Shown here in pieces: positions 1-10,014 of a stretch of 38,279 bases of DNA (the first letter of the stretch is position 1; the number at the start of each line of letters is the position of its first letter). Source of the DNA: Aliarcobacter sp. (GTDB lineage: Bacteria; Campylobacterota; Campylobacteria; Campylobacterales; Arcobacteraceae); NCBI GenBank assembly GCA_028703945.1, contig JAQVLW010000018.1, positions 1 to 38,279 on the forward strand, in the 5' to 3' direction. The notes beneath the pieces are model-generated. The model had not been told where the DNA came from, searched no databases, and saw only the letters and a list, made by a program, of their open reading frames with translations. The translations under genes were made by a program, and so were the position numbers.

Positions 1-638
1 ATTACACCTGCTGCAAACTTCTTTTGTGTTAGTTCGTATGCTTTTTGTAGGTTTTCAACAGTTTGAGTAGATAGTTTTAATTGTTCATTGTGAGTTGCTA
101 ATGTAAGCCATGCGTTAATTGTTTCAGCAATCAAACTAACTTTTACTGTATTTGCTGCAAATTGTGTTGAAAGATAGCTTTGTAGGGCACTTTCATTTAG
201 ACTTTGTATTTTTCCAAATAAATCTATTTCGTAAGAAGCTGAGATATTTGCAGAATAATTATGTGAAGTTGTAGTTCCATTTGAAGAGTTTATTGCTCTT
301 GTATGGCTTACATCACCATTTGCATTAACACTTGGAAAACTATCTGCTTTTGTTACACGATATGTTGCCCTTGCTGATTGGATATTTAAAAGGGCAATTT
401 TTAAGTCTTTATTGTTTTTTATGGCTAGGGCAACAACTTTTTTTAAAGTATCATTTTGAACAAAATCTTCCCATGAAGGTTTTATTTGAGTTAAGTTTTC
501 TTCTATTTTTGCCTCAACTGGATTATTCCATTCAAGGGGAATAACTTTAGAATCCAAAGGTTCTAATTTTGGTTCTAGGGAAAAACAACCACTAAAAAGA
601 GTTGAAGCAAGAGCTATTGAAATGGCTTTTTTAAACAT
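1..638 (-). CDS. RND efflux outer-membrane factor lipoprotein (OprM/CmeC/NodT-like), C-terminus truncated by window edge
   Basis: Minus-strand frame from ATG at 638 is open to the window edge: MFKKAISIALASTLFSGCFSLEPKLEPLDSKVIPLEWNN..., with a lipobox-like LFSGC and OMF-like text (NKDLKIALLNIQSARATYRVTKADSFPSVNANGDVS). It lies directly downstream of the RND pump gene. Absent from the ORF track because it is open-ended. Confidence 0.9.
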   Translation of the reverse strand, partial: MFKKAISIALASTLFSGCFSLEPKLEPLDSKVIPLEWNNPVEAKIEENLTQIKPSWEDFVQNDTLKKVVALAIKNNKDLKIALLNIQSARATYRVTKADSFPSVNANGDVSHTRAINSSNGTTTSHNYSANISASYEIDLFGKIQSLNESALQSYLSTQFAANTVKVSLIAETINAWLTLATHNEQLKLSTQTVENLQKAYELTQKKFAAGV

Positions 639-3600
639 TTTGTCCTGCCTTTTTTGATGAAAAAACTTTTTTAATTAAAACAAAAAATAAAGGGACAAAA
701 AAGATAGCTAAAATAGTTGCTGTTAAAGTTCCACCCACAATTCCTGTTCCAATAGAAATTCTACTATTTGCACCAGCTCCTGTTGATAATGCTAGAGGCA
801 TAATTCCTGCAATAAATGCTAAAGAAGTCATCATAATAGGTCTTAATCGCAATGTCGCTCCCTCAACAGCAGCTTCAAGAAGTGGTTTACCATTTTTGTA
901 TGAGATATCCACAAATTCAACAATTAATATAGCATTTTTAGCCGCTAGTCCAATAGTTGTAAGAAGTGCCACTTGAAAATATACATCATTATCCAATCCT
1001 CTAAAATAAACAGCTAAAACAGCTCCTACGATACCCAAAGGTACAACCATTAAAATAGAAAATGGTACAGACCAACTTTCGTATAAAGCAGCTAGGCATA
1101 AGAAAATGATTAATATAGAAATCGCATAAAGTAATCCTGATTGTCCCGTCGATAATCTCTCTTGATATGAAAGTCCACTCCATGAATGCATTGTTCCATT
1201 TGAGAGTTTATCTGCAATCTTATCCATCTCATTCATGGCAGAGCCTGAGCTTATTCCACTGTTTGCTGAACCTTGAATTTGATATGAAGCAAAACCATTA
1301 TAACGGCTTAATTCTTCTGGACCATATTCCCATTTTGTGGTTGCAAATTCTGAAAAAGAAGTCATTGTTCCATTTGTATTTCTAATTTTCCAAGTATATA
1401 AATCTTCAGGTTTTGACCTAAAAGGAGCATCCCCTTGAATGTAAACTCTTTTTACTCTTGATCTATCAATAAAGTCATTTACATAAATACCAGCCCATGC
1501 AGCACTAAGAGTATAATCAATATCACTCATAGAAAGACCCAAAGATAAAGCTTTTTCCCTATCATATTCAATTTTTAGTTGAGGAGTTTCATCTGAACCA
1601 TCTGCCCGAATTGAATTAATTTTATTATTTTGTCCTGCTTCTAATAATATCTTTTCTTTTACCTCTGCAAGAGTAATTCTTGAAGTTATTGCATCTGCTT
1701 GAAGTTGAAATTCAAATCCATCTGTTTGCCCTAAACCTTGAACAACAGGAGGATTCATAGAAATAACTTTTGCGTCACGAATAAAATAAGGTGAAGTTGG
1801 ATTTGCAAATATCTCTGCTGCTCTATGACCAATAATATCAGAACGGCTATTTATATCAGGTCTTAAATCCCAGCTTTTAAGAGAAATGTAAGCTGTCCCA
1901 ATATTTTGTCCACTGCTGTTACTACTATATCCTGAAATGGTAAAAATACTATTTATATTATGGGCTTCTTCTTTTAAGAAATAATCTTTAATTTTTTCTG
2001 CAACTTCAACAGTTCTTGAAGTAATTGCACCTACGGGTAAAGTGTATTGAACCATTAAACTACCCTGGTCTTCTTTTGGAAGAAAACTAGTAGGAAGTTT
2101 TATAAAAACAAAAACTAATAATCCAATAATACTAACATAAATAATCATCCAACGAATAGGCGTTTGTAATACTTTTGTAACACCATTTTTATATCTTGAA
2201 GTAATAGAATCAAATTTGTTCCCAAACCAGTGAGTAAAGCCTTTTTGTTTTTCATTTTTGTCATGGGGTTTTAATATAGTCGCACACAATGCGGGAGTTA
2301 ATGTTAAAGCTACAATAACAGATAAAACCATAGAGGAAATAATTGTAACTGAAAATTGTCTATAAATAACTCCAGTTGAACCACTAAAAAATGCCATTGG
2401 TAAAAAAACCACTGAAAGCACGGTAGCCACTCCAACTAAAGCACTCGTAATTTCTTGCATAGAAATAATAGTCGCTTCTTTTGCAGGAAGTTTTTTTTCT
2501 CTCATATTTCGTTCAACATTTTCTACAACAACAATGGCATCATCAACTAAAAGTCCAATGGATAAGACTACTCCAAACATAGTAAGAGTATTAATTGAAT
2601 AACCAAGAATATTTAAAATACCAAAAGTTCCAAGTAAAACAACAGGAACAGCAATTGCTGGAATTAAAGTTGCTCTCCAGCTTTTTAAGAAAATATACAT
2701 TACAAAAACAACTAATAAAATAGCTTCAAAAAGTGTTTTAACTACTTCATTAATTGAAGCTTGAATAAAAAGTGTTGTATCTCTTGGATAATCTATTTTA
2801 TATCCAACAGGTAGATTTTCCTCATATTTGCTCAAAAGTGCTTTTATACTATTAGCTGTTCTTATAGCATTTGCTCCTGAAGCTAATTGAATTGCAATAC
2901 CAGAAGATGGTTTACCATTTAAAGCCGTGATATTACTATATGTTTGAGCTCCTATTTCAATCCTTGCAACATCTTTTAATTTAACAAATGAACCATTACT
3001 ATTGTGTTTTACAAGAATATTTTCAAATTCTGATACAGTTTTAAATTTTGATCTAGCCGTAACCGTTACTGATAATTGTTGATTGCTAATTACAGGTAAT
3101 CCACCAAGTTTACCAGCTGATGCTTGAGAGTTTTGTGCGCTTATTGCTGATTCTATGTCTGAGGGCATTAGCTTGTAAGATTCTAATTTTATTGGGTCAA
3201 GCCAAATACGCATCGCATATTGTCCCCCAAAAACTTGAACATCTCCAACACCTTCAAGTCTTGAAATACTATCTTGAAGATTACTTATTAAATAATCAGC
3301 AATATCAGCTTTTTCTGCCTTTTCTGTTTCGTCATATAATGAAGCTAATAATAAAAAATCTGATTGTGATTTAACAACTCTTAGCCCTTGTTTTTGAACA
3401 TCATCTGGTAAACGAGAAAGAATCTGTTGGACTTTATTTTGTACTTGTACTTGAGCAATGTCCGGATCGGTTCCTTGTTGGAAGGTTATTTTTATTCTTG
3501 AATTTCCAGAAGAACTACTGCTTGAAGAGAAATAAATCATTCCATCAAGTCCTGTTAGTTGTTGTTCAATAATTTGAGTAACACTATTTTCAACAGTTTG

Positions 3601-3765
3601 CGCAGATGCTCCTGTGTAAGTGGTAGAAATATTGATTTGAGGAGGTGCAATATCTGGATATTGTTCCATTGGAAGTACGTATAGACTTACAATTCCGGCA
3701 ATCATTATTACTAAAGAGATAACCCATGCAAATATAGGTCTAAAAACAAAAAATCTTGCTAACAT
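631..3765 (-). CDS. RND multidrug efflux inner-membrane transporter (AcrB/CmeB/HAE1 family)
   Basis: 1044 aa, MLARFFVFRPIFAWVISLVIMIAGIVSLYVLPMEQYPDIAPPQINISTTYTGASAQTVENSVTQIIEQQ; canonical HAE1-RND signatures and downstream order (adaptor, pump, OMF). Confidence 0.97.
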   Translation of the reverse strand: MLARFFVFRPIFAWVISLVIMIAGIVSLYVLPMEQYPDIAPPQINISTTYTGASAQTVENSVTQIIEQQLTGLDGMIYFSSSSSSSGNSRIKITFQQGTDPDIAQVQVQNKVQQILSRLPDDVQKQGLRVVKSQSDFLLLASLYDETEKAEKADIADYLISNLQDSISRLEGVGDVQVFGGQYAMRIWLDPIKLESYKLMPSDIESAISAQNSQASAGKLGGLPVISNQQLSVTVTARSKFKTVSEFENILVKHNSNGSFVKLKDVARIEIGAQTYSNITALNGKPSSGIAIQLASGANAIRTANSIKALLSKYEENLPVGYKIDYPRDTTLFIQASINEVVKTLFEAILLVVFVMYIFLKSWRATLIPAIAVPVVLLGTFGILNILGYSINTLTMFGVVLSIGLLVDDAIVVVENVERNMREKKLPAKEATIISMQEITSALVGVATVLSVVFLPMAFFSGSTGVIYRQFSVTIISSMVLSVIVALTLTPALCATILKPHDKNEKQKGFTHWFGNKFDSITSRYKNGVTKVLQTPIRWMIIYVSIIGLLVFVFIKLPTSFLPKEDQGSLMVQYTLPVGAITSRTVEVAEKIKDYFLKEEAHNINSIFTISGYSSNSSGQNIGTAYISLKSWDLRPDINSRSDIIGHRAAEIFANPTSPYFIRDAKVISMNPPVVQGLGQTDGFEFQLQADAITSRITLAEVKEKILLEAGQNNKINSIRADGSDETPQLKIEYDREKALSLGLSMSDIDYTLSAAWAGIYVNDFIDRSRVKRVYIQGDAPFRSKPEDLYTWKIRNTNGTMTSFSEFATTKWEYGPEELSRYNGFASYQIQGSANSGISSGSAMNEMDKIADKLSNGTMHSWSGLSYQERLSTGQSGLLYAISILIIFLCLAALYESWSVPFSILMVVPLGIVGAVLAVYFRGLDNDVYFQVALLTTIGLAAKNAILIVEFVDISYKNGKPLLEAAVEGATLRLRPIMMTSLAFIAGIMPLALSTGAGANSRISIGTGIVGGTLTATILAIFFVPLFFVLIKKVFSSKKAGQNV

Positions 3766-3789
3766 ATTAAACCTTTTTGGCTATTTTTA

Positions 3790-4932
3790 TTATTTGTTTT
3801 CAATATATTTACTGCTTACATCAATAGGATTTACTTTACTTTTTTCATTGATTTTATTTAAACCTTCAATAATAATTTTATCATTGTTATTAATTCCCGC
3901 GCTTACTAGCCATCTGTTTCCAATAGCTCTTTCAATAGTAATCATTTGTTTTATAATTGAATTATCTTCTTTTAAAAGAGTAATTATAGGATTTGCTTTT
4001 GCATCCCTTGAAACTGCTTGTTGAGGCAATAAAAATGCTTTTGTATCAATTGCTCCTTGAACAGTTGCTTTTACAAACATTCCTGGTAATAAAATACCTT
4101 TTTCATTTGGAAATAAAGCTCGAAGAGTTACCGAACCTGTATTTTCGTCAACTGCAATTTCTTGAAGTTGTAGTTCACCTTTATGTTCATAAATACTTCC
4201 ATCACTTAATGTTAAAGATACTTCAGTATTTCCTTTTTGAATATTCTTTTGACTTAAAAGTTTTCGTAAAGCTAAAAGTTGAGTATTTGATTGGCTTACA
4301 TCAACATAAACACTGCTTGTATCTCTGATTGTAGCTAGAGCTTCAGTTTGATTTGCTGATATTAATGCTCCTTTTGTTACACTTGAAATACTAATATATC
4401 CAGAAATAGGGGCTTTAATATTTGTTCTTTCTAAATCAATTTTTGCACTTTCAAGACTTGCTTTTTTTTCTTCAACCAAAGCTTCTGCTTGAAGATAAAT
4501 TGCTTTTGCATCTTCTGCTTCTTGTTTCGAGGTACCATCAAATTTTAATAATTCTTCATATCTTTGACTTTTAGTTTTAGCATTTTTTGCATCTACTTTT
4601 GCACTTTCAAGTGAAGCTTTTGCTTGAAAAAAACTAGCTTGATAAGATGCTGAGTCAATTTGATACAAGATTTCACCTTCTTTTACAAAACTACCTTCTG
4701 TAAAAAGTTGTTTAGTAATAATGCCACCAATTTGTGGTCTAACTTGAGAAACCAATTTTGCTTTTACTCTACCACTTAATTCTTGTTGTAATGGGATTGG
4801 TTGTTCTTGAAGTGTAATAACACCAACTTCTATAATTTGAATTTGTGGATTTGAAGAAACTTTATTTTCACAACCACTTAACACTATCAATGTAGCGGTT
4901 ATTAAAATAAAGATTTTAGATTGTTTTGACAC
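3790..4932 (-). CDS. RND efflux periplasmic adaptor subunit (AcrA/MexA/CmeA family)
   Basis: 380 aa lipoprotein (ATLIVLSGCENK) with membrane-fusion protein text (QQELSGRVKAKLVSQVRPQIGGIITKQLFTEGSFVKEGEILYQID). Confidence 0.95.
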   Translation of the reverse strand: MSKQSKIFILITATLIVLSGCENKVSSNPQIQIIEVGVITLQEQPIPLQQELSGRVKAKLVSQVRPQIGGIITKQLFTEGSFVKEGEILYQIDSASYQASFFQAKASLESAKVDAKNAKTKSQRYEELLKFDGTSKQEAEDAKAIYLQAEALVEEKKASLESAKIDLERTNIKAPISGYISISSVTKGALISANQTEALATIRDTSSVYVDVSQSNTQLLALRKLLSQKNIQKGNTEVSLTLSDGSIYEHKGELQLQEIAVDENTGSVTLRALFPNEKGILLPGMFVKATVQGAIDTKAFLLPQQAVSRDAKANPIITLLKEDNSIIKQMITIERAIGNRWLVSAGINNNDKIIIEGLNKINEKSKVNPIDVSSKYIENK

Positions 4933-4999
4933 TTTGGTAGCCTTGATAATAAATTAATTAATTGATTGTATAACATCTATATTAATAAAATATTAATAA

Positions 5000-5845
5000 T
5001 TAAGCCTGTGTATTTGATTTTGACCAAGAAATAATTTTTCTATCTTCCTGAATGATATGATGAACAAGTGCAATATCTATTATTTTTGCTAATTCTTTTT
5101 CAAAAAGACTTTCATCCATAGTCGGAAGTTGTTTTACAAAAGTATTTATTTTTTCGATTATATTAAAATGTAGTGCTTTGTGTTCTTCAAGAAAAGGATA
5201 CTTCATTTCTTGCATAAATAGTTCTTCATGTTTAAAATGTGTTTTCATATATGAATATAAATCTGTTAAAACTTCTTTTATTTTTGCAGTTCTTTGTTCT
5301 GGTTCAACTTCTGTAAATGCTTCTTCTGCAATATCAAAAAGTTTTTTATGTTCTGCATCAATTTTTTTATCTTCAACACTATAAATATCTTTCCATCCAA
5401 AATTCTTTTTTAAATCTGATAAGGAAGTATTCCAAAGTTGGATTTTTTTATCTTCTAAAACAATATGTCTTATAAAATATTCTTCAATAAAATCTATAAG
5501 AGATTTTTCAATATCTTGTAATTCTAAGTTATTTAATTCAGAAATCAAAGTAGTAAGCATATTTAACATATTTTTATGAAGAAGTTTATGTGAGCTAAGT
5601 TCTGGATAATCTATTTGTGCCATATATTTTTGTTCATTAGCAAAATGTGTTCCCACGTAATCAAAAAGTTTTGAAATAACATCTTTTAGTTTTATCTTAA
5701 CCTTATCATCATCTTTTAGTTTTGAAATATTCATGGCTTCTCTAGCAATTGTAAAAAGTTTTTGGTGTTCCTTATCAATCTTGAAATTATGGATATTATA
5801 TTCAGATTTCCAAATTATTGAATTGGAATTTGTGTTATTTTTCAT
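5000..5845 (-). CDS. Tandem (two-domain) bacteriohemerythrin
   Basis: 281 aa with two complete hemerythrin ligand sets: DKEHQKLF/HFANEQ/HKLLHKNML/HIVLED and DAEHKKLF/HFKHEE/HKALHFNII/HIIQED. Confidence 0.9.
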   Translation of the reverse strand: MKNNTNSNSIIWKSEYNIHNFKIDKEHQKLFTIAREAMNISKLKDDDKVKIKLKDVISKLFDYVGTHFANEQKYMAQIDYPELSSHKLLHKNMLNMLTTLISELNNLELQDIEKSLIDFIEEYFIRHIVLEDKKIQLWNTSLSDLKKNFGWKDIYSVEDKKIDAEHKKLFDIAEEAFTEVEPEQRTAKIKEVLTDLYSYMKTHFKHEELFMQEMKYPFLEEHKALHFNIIEKINTFVKQLPTMDESLFEKELAKIIDIALVHHIIQEDRKIISWSKSNTQA

Positions 5846-5958
5846 GAAAACCTTTAATATTTTCTTTTGTTACTTTTATTATGGATTTAAATTATTAATA
5901 CAAGCTTTATTTTAAGATAGTTTACTATAATACAAGTAAAAATAGGAAGCATTTGAAG

Positions 5959-6342
5959 ATGAGTAATATTGATATTATAGAAAAACCAACAACATGTGAA
6001 CAAGAAAAATTAGTACAATCACAATTTAATACAAATGTCGCTTTTTTCATACATTTAAAAGCATATGATAATAAAGTAAGAGATGAATTGGAAAAAAGAT
6101 TAACAGAAGTTTTCTTCTTTTCAAGGGGAATTGACTGGAAATTTGATAGTTTTGGAATAGAAAAAACAGGTTCAAGAGGAACAGATGTTTTAGGGTATTT
6201 TATTTTTAGAGCAGTTGAAATTGAGAAATTACAGAAATTATTTATTGAAGAATTTAAAGATTATGAAAATGCAATAAAAATCACATGTTCAGTTTCAAAA
6301 TATGAAAAAGTTGAAGAGAGCTTTTTTGAGCTAGAGATATAA
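5959..6342 (+). CDS. Uncharacterised ~127-aa protein
   Basis: Open frame (track start is TTG at 5953; ATG at 5959 is better spaced from AGGAAG at 5944-5949). TATAAT-like -10 (ACTATAATAC) around 5931-5937. No recognisable family. Confidence 0.65.
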   Translation: MSNIDIIEKPTTCEQEKLVQSQFNTNVAFFIHLKAYDNKVRDELEKRLTEVFFFSRGIDWKFDSFGIEKTGSRGTDVLGYFIFRAVEIEKLQKLFIEEFKDYENAIKITCSVSKYEKVEESFFELEI

Positions 6343-6433
6343 AATTGAGCCTATAAAATTGTCCTTTTATTTAAGGATTTACAAACATATATTAAATAAA
6401 GAAGAATTAAAAGGGCAACGGGTTTTATACAGT

Positions 6434-6868
6434 TTATTTTACGGGCTCCTGTTTACCTATAAATATCTCAGCATATATCCTATCCGTTCCTGCTATATGA
6501 TGTAAAAACCAATCTACAAGATATATAAGTGTTTCTTGTGAGATTATAATTTCTACTTGGTTTAAATATTCACTATTTGAAATCTGATTATGATATTTTG
6601 TGAATTTATTTAGAAATTCTCTATGTTCATTTTTATGTTCATCTTTCTTATTGTATTTAAGATTATTAAATAATTCTTCTTCACAAGTAAAATGAAAATT
6701 TGCATAATCTATTAGTTTATTAATTATCATAAAAATATCTTTCTTTTGCGTATTGCTATAAATTGAAGTGCTTAATTGATTAATAATATTTAATAATTCT
6801 TTATGTTGTTCATCTATAAGAGGTATTCCTAAACTCATTGTTTTATCATTCCATATTATAGTATTCAT
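6434..6868 (-). CDS. Bacteriohemerythrin (single domain)
   Basis: 144 aa with hemerythrin ligands: DEQHKELL, HFTCEEEL, HKNEHREFL, HHIAGTD. Start overlaps the stop of the upstream kinase (TAATG). Confidence 0.92.
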   Translation of the reverse strand: MNTIIWNDKTMSLGIPLIDEQHKELLNIINQLSTSIYSNTQKKDIFMIINKLIDYANFHFTCEEELFNNLKYNKKDEHKNEHREFLNKFTKYHNQISNSEYLNQVEIIISQETLIYLVDWFLHHIAGTDRIYAEIFIGKQEPVK

Positions 6869-9327
6869 TACTCAACCCCTTTATTTTTATGTAATAATGG
6901 TAAAGAAATCTTAAACTGAGCTCCGTAATAAGAGTTATCTTTATAATTAAAACTCATACTTTCTGCTTCAATAGTTCCATATAAATGCTCCTCAATAATC
7001 ATTTTTGACATATATAATCCTATTCCCGTTCCATTTGTACTTTCTTTTGTTGTAAAATGAGATTCAAATATATTATCTATGATATCTGCTGGAATTCCCC
7101 CTGCATTATCTTTTATATATATCTCCAAAGTGTTGTCCTTTAGAAGAGTATCTATTATTATGAGTTTTATTTCTTTTGTATCTTTTTTTATTAATTCATC
7201 TTTTGCATTATTTAAAATATTTATTAGTACTTGAATTAATTCATTCTCATATGAAAATATAGAAATATCTTGTATATTTTGTTCTATAACTATATTTTTA
7301 TTTTTAAATTCTGAAGATATTAGGTTAAAAGTTTTTTCAAATGTATTATTAATTTTAAATTCATTTTTATTCTTTTCATTATGAAAGAAGTCTCTAAAGT
7401 CATTAATTGTTTGAGATAAATGTTGAACAGAGTTATTAATACAATTCACAGTAAATTCAATATCATCCTCTTCCAATATATTCATTGCCTTTTTTAATTT
7501 TAGTCCAGAAGATGCAGTAGAAATAACTGAAAGAGGCTGTCTCCATTGATGAGCAATATTCTCAAGCATTTCCCCCATAGAAGCCATTTTAGATTGTTTT
7601 TGTATCATTTTTTCTTGTCTTTCTTTCTCTACTTCAATTAACTTTATTGAAGTAATATCTTGAGCTGAAGAATAAATTAATCTATTATCAATATCAATAT
7701 TTGCAGACCATACTAAAGTGACATATGTTCCATTTTTATGTTGGTATCTATTTTCAAATAAAAGCACTGCTTCATAATTTTCTAGCTTTTTCATTTCATT
7801 AATTGTTTTCTCAATATCATCCGGATGAATGAAACCTAAGAAAGATTTATTAACAAGTTCTTCCTTATCATATCCTAGAATATTTTTACAAGCATTATTT
7901 ATTTGAAGAATAAGTCCTGTAGTGTTAGTAATTAAATGTAAATTTATTGATATTTCAAAAAAATTATTAAACTCTTTTTCTAAGGATACTAGTCTATCTT
8001 TTGCTTTTAATTCATCGGTTATATCTGTTATTGTTAAATATAAAACTATTTCATCTTTATAAAATGTTGGTGATGAACTTACTCTTACATGTTTTTGTTC
8101 ATTATTTGAGAGTTTATGCACAAACTCAAAAAAAGATTGCTCATTTTCTCGTGCAAAATTCATTTTTTCTTCAATTTCATTTATAGGAATAATATTAATA
8201 TCTACTAGATTTAATGATAAAAATTCACTTAAAGTATATCCGTAAAAATCGATTGCACTATTATTTACATTTACAATATTCCCATTTGTAGGATTTACTA
8301 ATATAATAATTAATTTATTTAATTCAAATAAATCTTTATATATCTTTTCATTTGCCATAAGTAGTTTTTCTTTTTCTTTTTCTATAGTAATATCTTGAAT
8401 ATTTGCAATAACTAATTTTTCATTTTCACCTTCATTTATGTTTTTCCCAAATGAAATTCTAATAGGAAATAGCTCACCACTTTTTTTTATTGCCTCAAAC
8501 TCTAGATTAATTCCTTTATGTTTTAAAACACTTGTATTGAAATATTTTTTTATCCCATTTTCATGCGCATTCTGATACATATTAGGTACAATTTTTAGTA
8601 AAGAATTTTTCCCTATCATTTCTTCTTTTGAATATCCAAACATTATTTCAGCAGCTTTATTGAAAGTTTTTACATTTAAATTCTTTTCTACAGCGATAAT
8701 TGCATTTGTATTAGATTCAATTATGGTATTAGAATAGTTTTTTTCATTAAGTATTTCATTATTACTTTGTATAAACTTCCTATTTGCAGGTCTAAAAATA
8801 AAAAAACCAACAATTAAAAGTGTAAATAAAGACATAAGTAAAATATAAAATTCAACTTCTTTTAGTTCTTTGATTTTATTTTCTGATTCTATTTGATAAA
8901 GTGATGTAATTTTATCAAAATGCATTAATAAACTTTCAGATTCTTCAAGTAAGTAATCACTGCTATTATCTTTGAAATTTTGCAATAATTGTAATTTTTC
9001 TAAATACTCATTAACTTTTTTATCTAATTGGACAGGAGAATTAAAATAATAATTATTAACTTCTTTACTCATAGGAAGAGAAATTAAATAATTATGAGAA
9101 GAATACATATTATTAATACTCTCTTTAAAAATTTCTAAATTTGAAGTTATTATAGAATTATAAATTCTTTGGCTTAACATTCTTTGTTTACCACTTAAGT
9201 TAATAGTTTTACTATCATTAGTTTGTAAATTTATTATTGTATTAATATTTATATATGCAAATATTGATAAAAACCCTAGAATCAATAAGGCTAATATGTA
9301 TTTACTTGTAAAGTTTATAGATTCCAT
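6868..9327 (-). CDS. Membrane PAS sensor histidine kinase with PilJ/NarX-like N-terminal sensing domain
   Basis: 819 aa; TM, LSGKQRMLSQRIYNSI (PilJ-type N-terminal motif), TM, several PAS domains, H-box MASMGEMLENIAHQWRQPLSVIS, HATPase motifs DNAGGIPADI and GTGIGLYMSK. Confidence 0.9.
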   Translation of the reverse strand: MESINFTSKYILALLILGFLSIFAYININTIINLQTNDSKTINLSGKQRMLSQRIYNSIITSNLEIFKESINNMYSSHNYLISLPMSKEVNNYYFNSPVQLDKKVNEYLEKLQLLQNFKDNSSDYLLEESESLLMHFDKITSLYQIESENKIKELKEVEFYILLMSLFTLLIVGFFIFRPANRKFIQSNNEILNEKNYSNTIIESNTNAIIAVEKNLNVKTFNKAAEIMFGYSKEEMIGKNSLLKIVPNMYQNAHENGIKKYFNTSVLKHKGINLEFEAIKKSGELFPIRISFGKNINEGENEKLVIANIQDITIEKEKEKLLMANEKIYKDLFELNKLIIILVNPTNGNIVNVNNSAIDFYGYTLSEFLSLNLVDINIIPINEIEEKMNFARENEQSFFEFVHKLSNNEQKHVRVSSSPTFYKDEIVLYLTITDITDELKAKDRLVSLEKEFNNFFEISINLHLITNTTGLILQINNACKNILGYDKEELVNKSFLGFIHPDDIEKTINEMKKLENYEAVLLFENRYQHKNGTYVTLVWSANIDIDNRLIYSSAQDITSIKLIEVEKERQEKMIQKQSKMASMGEMLENIAHQWRQPLSVISTASSGLKLKKAMNILEEDDIEFTVNCINNSVQHLSQTINDFRDFFHNEKNKNEFKINNTFEKTFNLISSEFKNKNIVIEQNIQDISIFSYENELIQVLINILNNAKDELIKKDTKEIKLIIIDTLLKDNTLEIYIKDNAGGIPADIIDNIFESHFTTKESTNGTGIGLYMSKMIIEEHLYGTIEAESMSFNYKDNSYYGAQFKISLPLLHKNKGVE

Positions 9328-9400
9328 TTATTGTACTTTATAATTATTTTTAAATTCTAGTATATTATTATTTGAATAAAAGTTTACATTATTTATGGAA

Positions 9401-10012
9401 TTATTTTCTTTTAGATTTCTTTCTGGAAGTATTTATTTTGTATTCTACTTTTTTTAATTTCTCTATTAATTTTGAAGAAAGTTTATACATATCCATCATA
9501 ATATCTTTTTTTTCATTATTTAAATCTTTTTTACTATTATCATATCTATTTATTAAATCTAAATAATTCATATCTTTTAAATATGGATAAAAATATGCAG
9601 TTTTCTCCTCTTCAATTATCCATTCACTTAAAAGTGAAATAACAACTAATTCAGGTATCCAAGAACTGCCATTTGGCAAACAAACTTCAATGGTTTTTAT
9701 TAAAGTATCATAATAAATCATCAAAGGTTCTTCTTTTTTTGCAAGTAATTTTAAAGTCGCATTTTTATGGGCATTTTCTATTAAACTTCTTAAATAAGTT
9801 GAGTTTATTACTGTATCTTGAAGTTGTTCTAGCAACTTCTTTAACGAAGAATAAACCAACTCTTTATCTTTATCATTACCTAATTCAAAGCTATATCCAA
9901 TATTATCTATTTGATAAAAAGATTGCTCCAATGTCGTTCTTATAAATACTAAAAGTGCTTCTGTTTTTACATCTCTTAGAAGTTTTGGTTTTACTCTATT
10001 TTTGCAAGTCAT
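9401..10012 (-). CDS. Uncharacterised 203-aa, apparently alpha-helical protein
   Basis: ATG at 10012, two bases from the stop of the GGDEF gene. No family recognised. Confidence 0.75.
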   Translation of the reverse strand: MTCKNRVKPKLLRDVKTEALLVFIRTTLEQSFYQIDNIGYSFELGNDKDKELVYSSLKKLLEQLQDTVINSTYLRSLIENAHKNATLKLLAKKEEPLMIYYDTLIKTIEVCLPNGSSWIPELVVISLLSEWIIEEEKTAYFYPYLKDMNYLDLINRYDNSKKDLNNEKKDIMMDMYKLSSKLIEKLKKVEYKINTSRKKSKRK

Positions 10013-10014
10013 AT

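Noticed and set aside
332-544. Plus-strand ORF of 70 aa in the track
   Set aside because: Antisense shadow of the partial outer-membrane factor gene; low-complexity Leu/Phe-rich translation and no RBS.
1001-1385. Small ORFs on both strands inside the RND pump gene (also 3120-3374, 3794-4024, 3993-4328)
   Set aside because: Overlap strongly supported efflux genes in other frames; translations look like antisense noise.
4980-4999. TATTAATA repeats upstream of the efflux operon
   Set aside because: Simple AT-rich sequence; no convincing operator symmetry and no regulator gene in view.
6359-6418. Inverted repeat TTGTCCTTTTA / TAAAAGGGCAA between converging genes
   Set aside because: Long 38-nt loop and one mismatch; plausible weak terminator only.
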